Assembly (NCBI GenBank): GCA_039654915.1
Contig: CM077593.1
Coordinates: forward strand, 77,852,501-77,916,500
Direction of reading: 5' to 3'
DNA length: 64,000 nucleotides
Source of the DNA: Aquilaria yunnanensis
Lineage: Eukaryota; Streptophyta; Magnoliopsida; Malvales; Thymelaeaceae
A model generated the notes under the pieces. That model had not been told where the DNA came from, did no database searches, and was given only the letters and a program-made list of their open reading frames with translations. How positions within the stretch are numbered: position 1 is the first letter of the stretch; each line of letters begins with the position of its first letter. Shown piece after piece: positions 1 to 12,030 of the stretch. Both the position numbers and the translations under genes were made by a program.

Positions 1-1445
1 TGCACTAAGGTTTTGACTTGCAACCTCGTGGCTACAGCACGGCTAGGTCGCCAGGGGTTCTAAACCTTTCACCTGAGCTAATGGTACTTAGTTATGCTCA
101 TTTGCAACAAGTTTCCTTGCTTATGGCTCAAGCAACCAAAAAATCTTTCAAACCTTAAGGAAACGCTTAAGTCTTGAGGGACTTTCGGAAGTCTCGGAGT
201 ACCCCCGTCATACTTAGGCCCTAAGGCACCCTAAGAACCGTCTTTGGTCTCACTTCGATCACCCTAGCAAAATGTGAGAAATTTTGCCATCTTGCCTGTG
301 GCGATGCGTCGCCACAGTTGGCAACGTTCGGACCACATTTGTACAATTGCCGATGCATCACAAACTGGTGCATGAAATTGGCGATGCGTCGCCAATCTAT
401 AAATCTACAGAATTGGCATGCATTTTACTGCTATGAACTTTGGACACTTAGCAAACATAGTAAACATGCTTGGAAAGCCTCCAAATTTTAGACACACGTA
501 AACCATGTTGCATAGAACATAACTAACTATCACAAACCAATCTATGATGTCTCGTAACATCATCCAAATCCTCTCAAACCTCATAGTCCACCACAATTCA
601 ACCAAATCCTCTAACTAATGCTATTGGTAGAATTACTCAAATTCTTCAAGCAAACTCATGTCAATAGCATTAATTAGTCTTCAAGTCATAACTCCCTTAC
701 CTCAATTCCAAGTAACAAGCAAGAATCAACCTCTTTTCCAATCAACCAGGCTCACCAAAGTATTACCTAAGTTCCAAACAAAAATATAGACACCAATCTT
801 CAAAACCTTGCTTCTTAACCAAAACCCAAGCTCCAGACTAACCAAATAACATGAATTCAGTCAAGAACACATTGGTTACCTCGTTCTAAAAATAGGGGAT
901 GTGAGAAAACACACTTTCAAGCTCCAAACCATGGTTTAATGCTTGAAATGAGCTCCTCCTAGCTTATATACTCTTGATATCTCTTCTTGGCACCAAGAAA
1001 TCTTGATTTCAATGTTGAATTGAGAGCAAAATGAGAGTGAGAATGTTGGAAATAAGATTATGGTAGGCATAGCCTCACTTTCCCCTTCTTAAACCCTTAC
1101 TTAACCTTCAACCCACCAAAGTATTAAGCTTGATACAATTAAACCCCCATCTTTTGGTAACTTAGTTATTCTTGATTAATTCTTGTTTATTTCTTCAAGT
1201 TTGGGTTAAGGTTGAAAGTTAAGTTATAAAAACTCATTTTCACCACTTGGGACTTGTCCCGGCTATTCAGGATGCAAAATAACCATTTTGCCCCTGAACT
1301 TCATTTAGTGCCTGAACGTCCTCAAAAGTTAGTGAACTTTGCTAAACTTCTCTATTCTTGCTATGTAAACTTGAAACTGGGTTCCAACTTAATTTATAAC
1401 ACTTTACCTTCCTTGAGAGTGCCTACTCCTAGGAGGTCCATAACA
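1..1445 (-). repeat. 3' LTR of the chromovirus (partial)
   Basis: This sequence matches 7181-8642 almost collinearly and ends in CCATAACA at 1445, as the other copy does at 8642. Read on the minus strand it starts TGTTATGG, the LTR start directly after the polypurine tract. Roughly 975 bases present in the other LTR are outside the window. Confidence 0.93.
963..970 (-). promoter_or_regulatory. TATA box in the LTR
   Basis: The minus strand reads TATATAAG here, followed by AT-rich leader sequence. The equivalent site in the other LTR, near 8160-8167, reads CATATAAG, so the first T has been lost there. Position within the LTR fits an LTR promoter; promoter activity is inferred. Confidence 0.55.
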
Positions 1446-1461
1446 TTCTACCCTCCTTTTG
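1446..1461 (-). other. Polypurine tract of the chromovirus
   Basis: On the minus strand the purine-rich run CCAAAAGGAGGGTAGAA lies directly before the LTR start TGTTATGG. It follows the pol stop codon at 1466-1468 closely. This is the expected primer for plus-strand DNA synthesis. Confidence 0.85.
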
Positions 1462-1465
1462 GAAT

Positions 1466-2760
1466 TTAGTCCCCCACATTCTGCTGCAACTCGGGAAAAA
1501 TACTAGGATATCTTTTCAACATATCCTGCTCCGTCTCCCTGGTAGCTTCCTCCTCACTATGGTTAGACCAAAGGATCTTAACCATCGGAATCCACTTAGT
1601 TCACAATCTCTTGACTTGCCTATCAAGTATCTAAACAGGTTTCTCCTCGTAGGTCAAGTTTTCTTGAATGGGTATCACTGAAGGATTAACTACCTGTTCT
1701 GGTTCCACTGTGCATTTTCTGAGTAGACTAACGTGAAACACATTATGCACTTGAGATAGGTTAGCTGGTAATGTCAACCGATAATCAACTTTTCCTATCT
1801 TCTTCAATATTTCATAAGGGCCAATGTACCTAGGGGCCAACTTTCCCCTGTGTCCAAAACGACTAGCTCTTTTCATGGGCGACACTTTAAGAAGCACTTT
1901 GTCCCCAACTTCAAAACTCAAATCTCTTCTTCTCAAATTTGCATACTTAGTCTGTCGATCATTGGCTGCCTTAATCTGTGTCTAGATTAACTTGATCTTA
2001 GCTGTGGTATCAGCTATGATCTTAGGACTGATAACTACTCTATCTGTAGGGTCTACCCAACAATGGGGCATCATACATCATCTCCCATACAAAGCCTCAT
2101 ATGGTTCCATACCAATAACAATTTGATAACTATTATTATAAGCAAACTCAATCAATAATTGATGCTGATCCCAATCACCTCTAAAGTCAATAGCACATAT
2201 ACGTAACATATCATCTAAAGTTTGAATCACTCTCTTAGATTGCCCATCAGTTTGAGGATGAAAAGTGGTAATGAGATGAACCTTACTTCCAAATGCTTCT
2301 TGAAAAGCTTTCCAAAACCGTGACATCAACTGAGGATCTCTGTCAGATATAATATGATCCAGTATCCCATGAAGTCTCACAATCTCCTTGAGATACAACT
2401 AAGCAAACTTCTCCAATGTATAGGAAATCTTGATAGGTATGAAGTGTGCCGACTTCGTCAATCGATCGACTACTACCCATATAGCATCATGCTGACTCCC
2501 GGTTACTGCTAACCTCACTAGGAAATCCATAGTAACAGACCCACATTTCTTCACTGTCAGAGGTAAACTCTGAAGTGTGCCTGCTGGTTTTTGATGTTCT
2601 GCTTTAACTATTTGGCATGTCAAACACTTTGCCACATGTCCCGCTACATCTTTTTTTAATCTTGGCCACCAAAAATGCATATTCAGATCATGATACTTCT
2701 TACTAACACCAGGGTGAATATTCAAAGTACTACTATGTGCCTCCTGTAAGACTTGCTACC
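1466..2760 (-). pseudogene. Integrase with C-terminal chromodomain (pol 3' part), broken
   Basis: Minus-strand frame of gypsy integrase. The zinc-binding HHCC region is present (HPGVSKKYHDL then CLTCQ), followed by the core with VTMDFL and ISDRDPQ. The third catalytic acid should be Glu in DGQSE; here it is DGQSKRV, so Glu has become Lys. The C-terminal part (RRRDLSFEVGDKVLL, then GPYEIL) leads into a chromodomain-like tail with VKILWSNHSEEEATRE, ending in TAA at 1466-1468. All pieces share one frame, interrupted by stops at 2399 (TAG), 2078 (TGA), near 1997 (TAG), 1631 (TAG) and near 1606 (TGA). Chromodomains of this type are thought to steer integration into heterochromatin. Non-functional. 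Confidence 0.92.
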
Positions 2761-3087
2761 TAAGTCCATCCACATTCGGCACATAAAGACAATCTCCATA
2801 ATGTAGTGTTTCATCCCTGTACCGGAACTCCTTCCTTATAGTACCAACCTTCCTTAACTCTAGCCAACCAAGCTTATTGCACTTCTAGAATGTAGACTAG
2901 GGATTCCTTTCAGCTTTGCCATAATTTATGCAAAACTAAGAAACAATCCCCCGATGTTCCTTCGAAGGAACTCGTAGCCTAACCTTTAGATAGGATCATT
3001 CCTGTGTACTTCTAGCTCAATGCGTCTACTACCACATTTCTTTTACCAACACAGTACTCAATCAAACAATCATAATCTTTGATGTAT

Positions 3088-4457
3088 TCAATCCATCATT
3101 GTTGTCTCATGTTCAGATCTTTTGGGTTGATACTTCAAACTTTTATGATCGGTGAAGATCCTGAATGACCTCCCCATCAAATAATGTCTCCACAACTTCA
3201 ATGCAAAAATTACTGCCGCTAGCTTAAGATCATTAACAGGATAGTTCAATTCATTAGGCCTCAAATGTCTCAAACCATATGCGATCACCTGACTGTCTTG
3301 CATTAACACACATCCTAAACTAGAACCCGATGCATTAGTGTGTACTGTGAAAGCTCTGTTCTGATCCAGTAGAATAAGTATAGGTGCGCTAGTCAATCTT
3401 TCCTTCAACTCTATATAAGCTTCTTCACACTTTGGTGTCCAGTCAAATTTCTGAATTTTCTTGGTCAATGCTGTTAATGGTACAGCTATCACAGAGAATT
3501 TCTCTATGAATCATCTATAGTAACCTGCCAAACCCAAGAAACTTCTAACTTCTGTAACTGTAGTTGGTCTCTTCCACTCAACTACCGCCTGAACCTTCTC
3601 AAGATGAACTGACAAACCCTAAGCACTGATAATGTGCCCCAAAAACTAAATCTTTTCAGACCAAAACTCACACTTAGATAACTTTGCATAGTACTGATTA
3701 TCCTTCAGCACTTGTAAAACTGTTCTAAGATGCTTTTCGTGCTCTGATGAAGACTGTGAATATATCAAGATGTCATCGATGAAAACCTCAACAAATTGAT
3801 CCAGAAACGGTTTAAAGATCCAATTCATAGCTTCCAAAAATATTGCTGGAGCATTTGTTACACCAAACGGCATAACCGTGTATTCATAGTGCCCATACCT
3901 CTTCCTGAAGGCAGTTTTCGGGATATCTTCCTCCTTAACTCTGATTTGAAAGTATTCAGACCAAGGTCAATTCTAGAAAACACTTTTGCTCCTCTCAGCC
4001 TATCAAACAGATCATCGATTCTAGGAAGCGGATACTTATTCTTGATTGTTACTACATTCAACTTTCTATAGTCGATGCACAATCTAAAAGTTCCACCCTT
4101 TTTCTTCACAAACAACACAGGAGCTCCGCACGGTGACACACTAGGCCTTATAAAGCCTTTCTCTAGCAGTTCCTCTAACTGCTTCTTTAACTCATCCATC
4201 TCAGGAGCTGACATCCTATAAGGGGGTATTGAAATAGACTCAACCCATGGCTGCAGATGGATTACAAACTCAGTATCCCTCTTGGGTGGTAACCCAGGTA
4301 ACTCTACTGGAAACACTTCAGGAAACTGATTGGCTATAGGAATCTTCTCAAGTTCCTCCTCTATGGCCACCCCATTCAATGAATAATACTCTTCTTCACC
4401 AACTATGAGGATGGTATCCATAAGTCTAAGATGCAAACCCTTAGCACTAAATGCCAA
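3088..4457 (-). pseudogene. Reverse transcriptase and RNase H of the chromovirus, broken
   Basis: The RT fingers and palm are clear on the minus strand: [50 protein letters not shown] and KVFSRIDL. A frameshift after RIDL (about 3960-3975) sends the frame to a stop at 3858, and the palm resumes with [10 protein letters not shown] in another frame (from 3873). The catalytic motif is FIDD, a usual variant of YVDD. RNase H follows (3088-3492) with FTDHKSLKY, but the first catalytic Asp is Asn (VHTNASGSSLG instead of TDASG). A further stop lies near 3646. The copy cannot make an active enzyme. Confidence 0.93.
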
Positions 4458-4568
4458 TCCTCCTGGGCAAGTCCCTCTAACTCCCAGAGCGTCAGTAATG
4501 TCGACTGAGTGATTCGCATAGTAATTTAGACCTTATGCTTACTTAGCCAATCCATTCACAACACTAGG

Positions 4569-4790
4569 TCATATGACCTCAATTTTATCACCCATAACAC
4601 AACAAAAATCATGGTCGCCTAACTGCAAGGGATACCGAGTAACCACTTCACTAGTCACAATAAAACTCCTCCCTGCAGTTCTAATGAGTCTTAACTCACC
4701 AGAGATTTGTCGCTGTAATTTTAACTTATCTACGCAGGCAGATGATATCAGTGAAAGAGTAGCTCCTGTATCAAAAAGCACTCTAACACT
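4569..4790 (-). pseudogene. Aspartic protease of the chromovirus
   Basis: Minus-strand frame with the active-site motif VLFDTGATLSLIS, the hallmark of retroviral-type aspartic protease that cleaves the Gag-Pol polyprotein. The motif itself is intact. An in-frame TAG just upstream (about 4797) separates it from the Gag linker, and the frame ends at 4569, about 110 bases before the RT frame, with further stops between. Confidence 0.88.
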
Positions 4791-4796
4791 ACCGTT

Positions 4797-6066
4797 CTAA
4801 AAAGTAAAATTACCTCGAACGGCGGCTGGTTCTCTAGTCACTTGACTCGCCAGGGTGAAAACCCTCGGCTCAACTGCTGCTATGGCAACAGCAGGTTGAT
4901 TTTCATTGGCAAGGGGTACAGGGGGTAAATTCCTAGGCAGACTTGACAAAGGTCGACCCTCGGGCAATCTCTTGCCCAATGTCCTTTCTTACCACAGATA
5001 TTGCAAATATCTGTCCCTAGTGTACATAGTCCTCCACCATGAAACCGTCTGCACCTAGGACATAAGCCCATCCTCATTCTCTTGGATGGACCTTGGTTTT
5101 CAACCATCAGTTGTTTCCTGGCACTTTTTCCTAGGTTGACTGGTCCAACCACAAGCTTTTTACTAGGTGTCCTTGAATCATCAAATTCTCGTTCTAAGCC
5201 TAACACTTTCTGGACCACTTGGCGATAGCTTTTGATATTCACTATCGCCATATACCTCCTAAGCACGGGTTTCAAACCTTGGAAGAACTTCTTAGCCTTT
5301 AATTCATCATTACTAACCATGTACGGGGCGTATCGAATAAGTGAATTATAACGCTGCTCATGTTCCCATATAGACATCTCTCCCTGCACTAGGTTCTCAA
5401 ACTGCATCCTCCTTTGGTCCTGTGCAGCCTCACTGATATATTCCTGTTTGAACTTCTTCTCGAAGTCTGACCACTTGAGCACCTTTTTCTTGTGCTCTAG
5501 TCGGGTACCATTACTCTCTCTCAACATTTCCATCACATCATCCCACCATAAACTAGCCCTTCCTCTAAAAAAGAAAGGTACTAGCATCATCCTCTACTCA
5601 GACTCATAGCCTCCACAAGTAAAAGTCGGTTCATCCTAGAAAACCAATCTTCTACTCGATCAGGATCACCTATCCCATCAAAGCTCGGTGGATCCACAGT
5701 CTTAAATTTCTCTAGCAATTTTATCTGGTATGGGGTGTCTCCCCTCCTTAGAGCCTCCATAACTTCTAGCCCCTCCTCCTCCTGAGCATGATTTCTCCGT
5801 TCATAAGCCCTAGGCACTTGCTACTGCTCAGCATGCCTTTCTTGATCCTGGTGTACATCATTTTCCTCTTGAGCAACAGCTTTGTCCTCGTAATCTCTAA
5901 ACATCTCATTCACAATAGTATTCATACCCTGTGCCACTTTGGCCATACTCTATGTCAACCCCTGTAGTACCCTAGATATCTCATGCAGCATTTCCACAAC
6001 TAGGTCACTAGAGCCCTCACCAGGTTCCCTAGTTCCCCTTGAAGTTCCTGACCTAGTGTTAACCAT
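4797..6066 (-). pseudogene. Gag with CCHC zinc knuckle, chromovirus, broken
   Basis: The frame opens at an ATG (minus strand, 6064-6066) with MVNTRSGTSRG, a start common in this class, 120 bases inside the primer site. The retrotransposon-Gag domain follows (FKTVDPPSFDGIGDP, then FFFRGRASLWWDDV), ending with the nucleic-acid-binding zinc knuckle CNICGKKGHWARDC near 4950-5000. A TAG near 5950 and a frameshift near 5600-5630 break it; a second frame change follows the zinc knuckle. Gag would form the cytoplasmic particle. Confidence 0.9.
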
Positions 6067-6188
6067 AGCAACCTGTAACCAAACCAAGACAACTTCCCTA
6101 GATGTTGGTCAGTACTAACCTCTTAGCACATGGACCTTCCAAACTAGACCTCAATCTTAGCCTCCAATATCTATGAAATAAGCTCTAA

Positions 6189-6200
6189 GCTCTGATAACA
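6189..6200 (-). other. Primer-binding site, initiator Met-tRNA type
   Basis: The minus strand reads TGTTATCAGAGC; the usual plant iMet site is TGGTATCAGAGC, so one base differs. It lies five bases inside the 5' LTR, whose edge is at 6206. This is the start site of minus-strand DNA synthesis. Confidence 0.85.
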
Positions 6201-6205
6201 AAACC

Positions 6206-8642
6206 TGACACGGCTGTCCCTGGCCTCTACCTAGGAAGCCCAATGAGAGCTGGTCTCATGGTGGTTGCAATTGGCTAGTTGTATATATGTGCGGATTAAA
6301 ATCCCATGATACTAGTTGATTATCCTAGAATATACAAGATGCATGCTCTTCATGCTTTGACTTGGATTAATGAAAACATGAAACATTAACTTGGCCAAGT
6401 AATTTCTACAGAAAATAAGTACAAAGAGCCAAAGCATACAAAATCAACATTTAAGAGAATTTACTACACATAACAACTCATGGGAGAAGTAGACTAATGC
6501 CCTCATCCAAAAGCAACCCTAGAGTCTAGGACTCTTCATAACATAGACTATAGAGGCAACTAGAGTACTGTATATATACAAGCCTCAACTAACATCTTCT
6601 TTAACTAACTACCACCTTGGATGTGAATCCCAGTGGCGAGTCTCAAAATCTCTTTGTCCAAGTGCTACTAGGCTCTGCAACCAAATGAATGCTCTAGTTA
6701 GTACTGTTACTTGACCAACAAACTACTCAAGCATACTCATGTAGACTAGAATCACAAGGATTCTTAAGTGCAATACCTGTGCACAAAAAGCCACTACTGC
6801 AATAACCCTTAATGGTTATCCGATCCAACAACTTCTGAATCTGTACAACACAACTAGGGGGTCAGAACATAACATTTCAGTAATGGGTCTTCAGTGTACC
6901 TGCAAGAAAATTACTAAGGACACAACATATAATAACATACGTAACCTACTGTGACCTAATACAGCCTAAGGGTCTAATATATGCATATATTTAGGTCCCT
7001 TGAGACCTCTCCTCATCCTTATCCTTAAACTACAAGGCCTTCCCTTGCCTACTAGCAAGCTACGCTTGCCAGCCTAACTAGATATAAATCACCAGTTGAA
7101 CCTCTCCCTTAGTATGTTATGCAGGGGAATTATGGTGGGACTATTGTAGAGTAGGTCATTTAGACCTTGTAGACTAGGTGCACTAAGGTTTCACCTTGCA
7201 ACCTCGTGGCTACGGCACGGCTAGGTCGCCAAGGGTTCTAAACCTTTCACCCAAGCTAATGGTACTTAGTTATGCTCATTTGCAACAAGTTTCCTTGCTT
7301 ATGGCTCAAGCAACCATAAAATCTTTCAAACTTTAAGGAAATGCTTAAGTCTTGAGGGACTTTCGAAAGTCTCGGAGTACCCCTGACAAACTTAGGCCCC
7401 AAGGCACCCTAAGAATCCCCTTAGGCCTTACCTCGATCACCCTAGCAAAATGTAAGAAATTCTGCCATCTTGCCTGTGGTGACGCATCACCAACTATTGG
7501 TGATGAATCGCCACAGTTGGTAACATTCGGACCACATTTGCACAATTGGTGATGCATTACAAACTGGTGCATGAAATTGGCGACGTGTCGCTAATCTGTG
7601 AATATGTAGAATTGGCACGTATTTTACTCCTATGAACTTTGGACACTTAGCAAACATAGTAAACATGCTTGGAAAGCCTCCAAATTTCACACACACATAG
7701 ACAATGTTGCATGGAACGTAACTAAGTATCACAAGCCAATCGATGATGTCTCGTAACATCATCCAATTCCTCTCAAACCTCATAGTCCACCACAATTCAA
7801 CCAAATCCTCTAACTAATGCTATTGGTAGAATTACTCAAATTCTTCAAGCAAACTCATGTCAATAGCATTAATTAGTCTTCAAGTCATAACTCCCTTACC
7901 TTAATTCCAAGAAACAAGCAAGAATCAACCTCTTTTCCAATCAACCAAGCTCACCAAGTATTACCTAAGTTCCAAACAACAATATAGACACCAATCATCA
8001 AAACCTTGTTTCCTAACCAAAACCCAAGCTCCAGATTAACCAAATAACATGAATTCAGTCAATAACACATTGGTTATCTCATTCTAAAAATAGGGGATGT
8101 GAGAAAACACACTTCCAAGCTCCAAACCATGGTTTAATGCTTGAAATGAGCTCCTCCTAGCTTATATGCTCTTGATAGCTCTTCTTGGCACCAAGAAATC
8201 TTGATTTCAATGTTGAATTGAGAGCAAAATGAGAGTGAGAATGTTGGAAACGAGATTATGGCAGGCATAGCCTCACTTTCCCCTTCTTAAACCCTTACTT
8301 AACCTTCAAGCCACCAAAGTATTAAGCTTAATAAATTAAACCCCCATCTTTTGGTAACTTAGTTATTCTTGATTAATTCTTGTTTATTTCTTCAAGTTTG
8401 GGTTAAGGTTGAAACTTAAGTTATAAAAACTCATTTTCACCACTTGGGACTTGTCTCGGCTATTCAGGATGCAAAATTACCATTTTGCCCCTGAACTTCA
8501 TTTAGCGCCTTAACGTCCTCAAAAGTTAGTGAGCTTTGCTAAACTTCTCTATTCTTGCTATGTAAGCTTGAAACTGGGTTCCAACTTAATTTAGAACACT
8601 TTACCTTCCTCGGGAGTGCCCGCTACTAGGAGGTCCATAACA
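6206..8642 (-). repeat. 5' LTR of the chromovirus, 2437 bp
   Basis: On the plus strand it starts TGACACGG and ends CCATAACA, giving the TG...CA boundaries of an LTR. The sequence from 7181 on matches the partial LTR at 1-1445. The TATA site is mutated (CATATAAG near 8160-8167). Its outer terminus resembles the solo LTR at 21130-23804, and weaker similarity extends to 28872-31586 and 50380-53706, so the four appear to belong to one broad family. Confidence 0.93.
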
Positions 8643-8647
8643 CGTAT
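8643..8647. other. Presumed target-site duplication CGTAT (one side only)
   Basis: These are the five bases directly outside the 5' LTR. The partner would lie beyond the window start, so the duplication cannot be confirmed here. Confidence 0.4.
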
Positions 8648-9584
8648 TAACTAATTTGTTGTCATGTGTGTGGCACATAAATGCATGTAAATGATTTGGT
8701 TATGTTCTATGTGTAGTGTGAGAAGGATATATGGATCAATGGAGTGTGGTTTAAAGTGTGTATATAATGCTATCCATCTAGTGTTTATGGGCTGTTTTGA
8801 TGGCATTTTTAGGAATGATGGTTACAAGGGCTTTAAATTCAGCGGAATTGTTTTCCCATCTTTATAAGACATATATAGACAGTACCAAGTGGGTTTTGCA
8901 CCTGGAAATTAAGTGTATGAATATTATGAAATTTTGTATGCGCATAATGGTCAATAGTGGCTAAAATTTGGTACCCTGTACTCCAACTGCCATAACTTTT
9001 TGTACATAAAGAATTTGGCTATTAAATTTTGAACACACATAGAAAAATTCAAGAGGAATAACTTGGATTTTTAATCACTGGATTTAGTGTTCTGTAGCCA
9101 GAGTTATGGCCAGTCAAAATTGGCTTATTTTGCTAAGCACTATTCATATGATCATTTTTACCCGGTTAAGTGTAAAATCCATAATTATAAACTTAGATGG
9201 ATTTAATGTCTCAAACCTGTTTGCCTATGAAGGTTTAAGGGTTTTAAAGGGTTTAAAACCTTTAGGGCATAGGAGAACATGGGTAGAATTTGAGTTGGAC
9301 ACAGTGTAAAAGTTTCGACAAAAAGAAAAGAGTGCACCAGTAGCATCATGTGTGTAACAATTGTACATGCATTTGGGGATTTTAATCAAATTCCATATTA
9401 GCTAGGAATAAAGAATTTCATTGTCATCATTACTTATAGATGAAATTTTATGTGAATATGTGTATGATGGTTGGACCAATATACACATCTTTGCATAATA
9501 ACTGAGAGGGCCACTTTGGTAAACATAGTGCACATGTTCTGCTTGGCCTACAGGACATGGACCGCCTGGAGCTTGAGCTCACTA
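8648..9584. other. AT-rich stretch without recognisable gene
   Basis: No frame here resembles a known protein, and I see no LTR boundary or primer site. It separates the chromovirus from the integrase fragment that starts near 9585. A 67-codon open frame at 9106-9309 has ordinary AT-rich composition and no recognisable motif. Confidence 0.5.
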
Positions 9585-11180
9585 AAACTGATCATTTTAT
9601 TTAAACAATCAGAGTGGTAACACAAGGAAAGTTTAATAGAAAACATGCTAAGTGGGTTGTGTTCACAGAAATTTTTCCATACCACATCCAATACAAGCAA
9701 GGTAGGGAAAACATTGGGCCTGATGCATTGTTAATAATGTATGCCCTTTTGACTTCTTTAGATGCTAAGGTTCTAGGTTTTGAATACTTAAGAGATTTAT
9801 ATGCAAGTAATTCTAACTTTAGTGATATACATGCTAACAACTTACATTCATGTTTTGACAAGTATTTTAGAGATAATGGTTTTCTTTTCATGTAAGATAA
9901 GTTATGTAATCCTAAGCATTCTCTAAGAACTTTTTTACATTAGGAAGCTAAATGAGGACATTTAATGGGACAGTTTGGTGTTACAAAGACCTGAAGTGTT
10001 CTCAAAGATAAGTTCTATTGGCCAAGAATGGCATGAGATGTTTAAAGATTATGAGCTAGTTGTCTTGAGTGTAGATGGGCTAAGTTAAAAATAAATCCTT
10101 ATGGTCATTATACTTCATTCCTATTCAAACTCACCCATGGATTGATATTTCTAAAGATTTTGTTATAGGATTGCCTTGGATAATGAATGGAAAAGATTAA
10201 ATCTTTGTGATTGTGGATAGATTCTCAAACATGGCACATTATATTCCATGTCACAAAACAAATGATGCTGTACATATTGCCAATTTTTTCTTCAAAAAGG
10301 TTGTGAAATTACATGGAATCCCAAGAATAATTATATGTGACTAATATGGGATGTTCTTTAGCCATTTTTGGAGAGTCTTGTAGAGCAAGTTAGGTACTAT
10401 TCTCATGTTTTATACTTTTTGTCACCCATAAACTGATGGCTAAACCAAGGTGACAAATAAAAATTTGGTGACTATCTTAAGAGCCATCTTTCTAAAGAAC
10501 TTACAAACTTGGGAAGAAGTTTTGCCACATGTTGAGTTTCTTATAATATAGTAGCGCATAGTACAATCAGGTATTCACCTTTTGAAGTTGTATGTGGCTT
10601 TAATCCATAAACTTCTATGGACTTAATGCCTTTGCCTTTAAGCCAACTCTCTAGTGTAGATGAAGCCAAAAAAACTAAGATGGTTAAAACATTGCATGAG
10701 AAAATAAAGCAATAGATTAAGAAGAAGACCCAACAATATATGCATAAAGCCAACAAATGAAAGAAGAATGTTACCTTTGAACCTGAAGATTGGGTTTGGA
10801 TTCACATGAGGAAAGAAAGGTTTACTAACCAAAAGAAATCTAAGCTTCAACCTTAAGGAGATGGTGCATATCAAGTGCTTGAAAATATTAATGATAATGC
10901 CTACAAATTGGACTTAAGAGGTGAGCACAATGTCAGTGCTACTTTCAATGTCTCTAACCGTTCTTTGTTTGATGTGGGAGATTATTTGAGTGCAAATCCT
11001 TTGGAGGAAGGGGGAGATGATCAAGGACCATCTAGCCTACATACTCCCTAGATATCCTAGGTTCCATTAAAGATTAGTTCTGGACCTCCTGGAAGGAAAA
11101 AGTACAAAGAGACTCGAAAAGCACCACAAGAGCTCAACTTGGTACCCTTGGCTCTCCCTAGGGAGCTCTTGCATGCCATT
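9585..11180 (+). pseudogene. RNase H end plus integrase of a second gypsy element, heavily decayed
   Basis: The plus strand starts inside RNase H (KTDH, then KFNRKHAKWVVF), passes through DALLIMYALLTSLD and FEYLRDLYASN, and continues through the integrase to the C-terminal part: FEPEDWVWIHMRKERF, GDGAYQVLENINDNAYKLDL and GEHNVSATFNVS. Several stops are CAA/CAG/CGA turned to TAA/TAG/TGA. No RT, protease, gag or recognisable LTR flanks it, so this is a 1.6-kb relic. The sequence differs clearly from the integrase at 1466-2760 and no chromodomain is visible. Confidence 0.88.
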
Positions 11181-12030
11181 TGAAAATCTATTTAGGTGTT
11201 TCAAGTTCAAAAGCTTTAGAAGTTCAAGTCATACCACATGATGAAGATTCAAGATGGAGAAACTCAAGAAAGATCGATAAAACTAGGAAGCCCAAGCCAA
11301 AACACCAAGTGAATCCAAAGGCACACCTCAGAGCCTTCTAGGAGCCCTTCTAGGCTATTTTATATGCTCCAGCATGATTGCGCAGCTTTCGTAGTTAGTT
11401 TGTTTTCTTCACATGTTATTTAGCTTATTACCAAGTTTATAACATATGGGAAACATGCCACACAGATTTGGTGAGAAAAAGTGTTCAAACCATGTTTTCC
11501 AAACTTAGTTTGACTAGGATTACCTTCTTATCTCAGTTTAAGGTTTTTTGCTTCCATTATATCTTTTAACGCTGAAATACTAGCTTATATACCATAAATA
11601 AGGCCTAGTTTTGAGTTTTTATAGGAAGATTAATAATATTCAAGTTATTTTAGGCAATACTTATCTCTCTTGTTCTTTCTCCACTTTTTGGTGCACTTGT
11701 GCAACAAGTTCTTCTTTTCCAATCAAATTTCTTCTAATACCCATTCTCTAATTCTGATTATCACCTTGGCTTCTATTTTCAACTTATTTTCTTTTCTCCC
11801 TTAATCAATTTCTTCTTGTTGGGCTAAGTTTGGTAGAGTTGTTTCAGGTTAGCTTTAGGACACATATCTTGGGCATCACATAAATCCATCACTTGGCGCT
11901 ACAGCACCATAAGCCTTATGGCGCCAGCTATGGCCACCTTAAGAAGCTCTCATTGCTTCGATGTACATCCCTAGAATATTCGAAGATGTTCTATGCCTTT
12001 GCTAAGGTCAAAAACACATTTCTAAATCTA
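11181..12030. other. Non-coding repeat debris
   Basis: Sequence after the integrase relic. It might include the element's 3' untranslated region and LTR, but I find no polypurine tract or boundary I trust. No open frame of note. Confidence 0.35.

Larger units (their letters stand above)
1..8642 (-). mobile_element. Ty3/gypsy chromovirus (Del/Tekay-like), minus strand, 3' LTR cut by window edge
   Basis: Two long direct repeats (1-1445 and 6206-8642) flank an internal region whose minus strand reads gag, protease, RT, RNase H, integrase and chromodomain in that order. The order RT-RNase H-integrase is that of Ty3/gypsy, and the chromodomain after the integrase places it among the chromoviruses; the long LTRs and Met-tRNA primer site fit Del/Tekay. 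The LTRs match base for base over long stretches with a few percent difference by eye. Gag and pol carry stops and frameshifts, so the copy is dead. About 1 kb of the 3' LTR lies outside the window. Confidence 0.93.

Noticed and set aside
10541..10874. Two overlapping hydrophobic minus-strand frames
   Set aside because: Shadows of the plus-strand integrase C-terminal relic.
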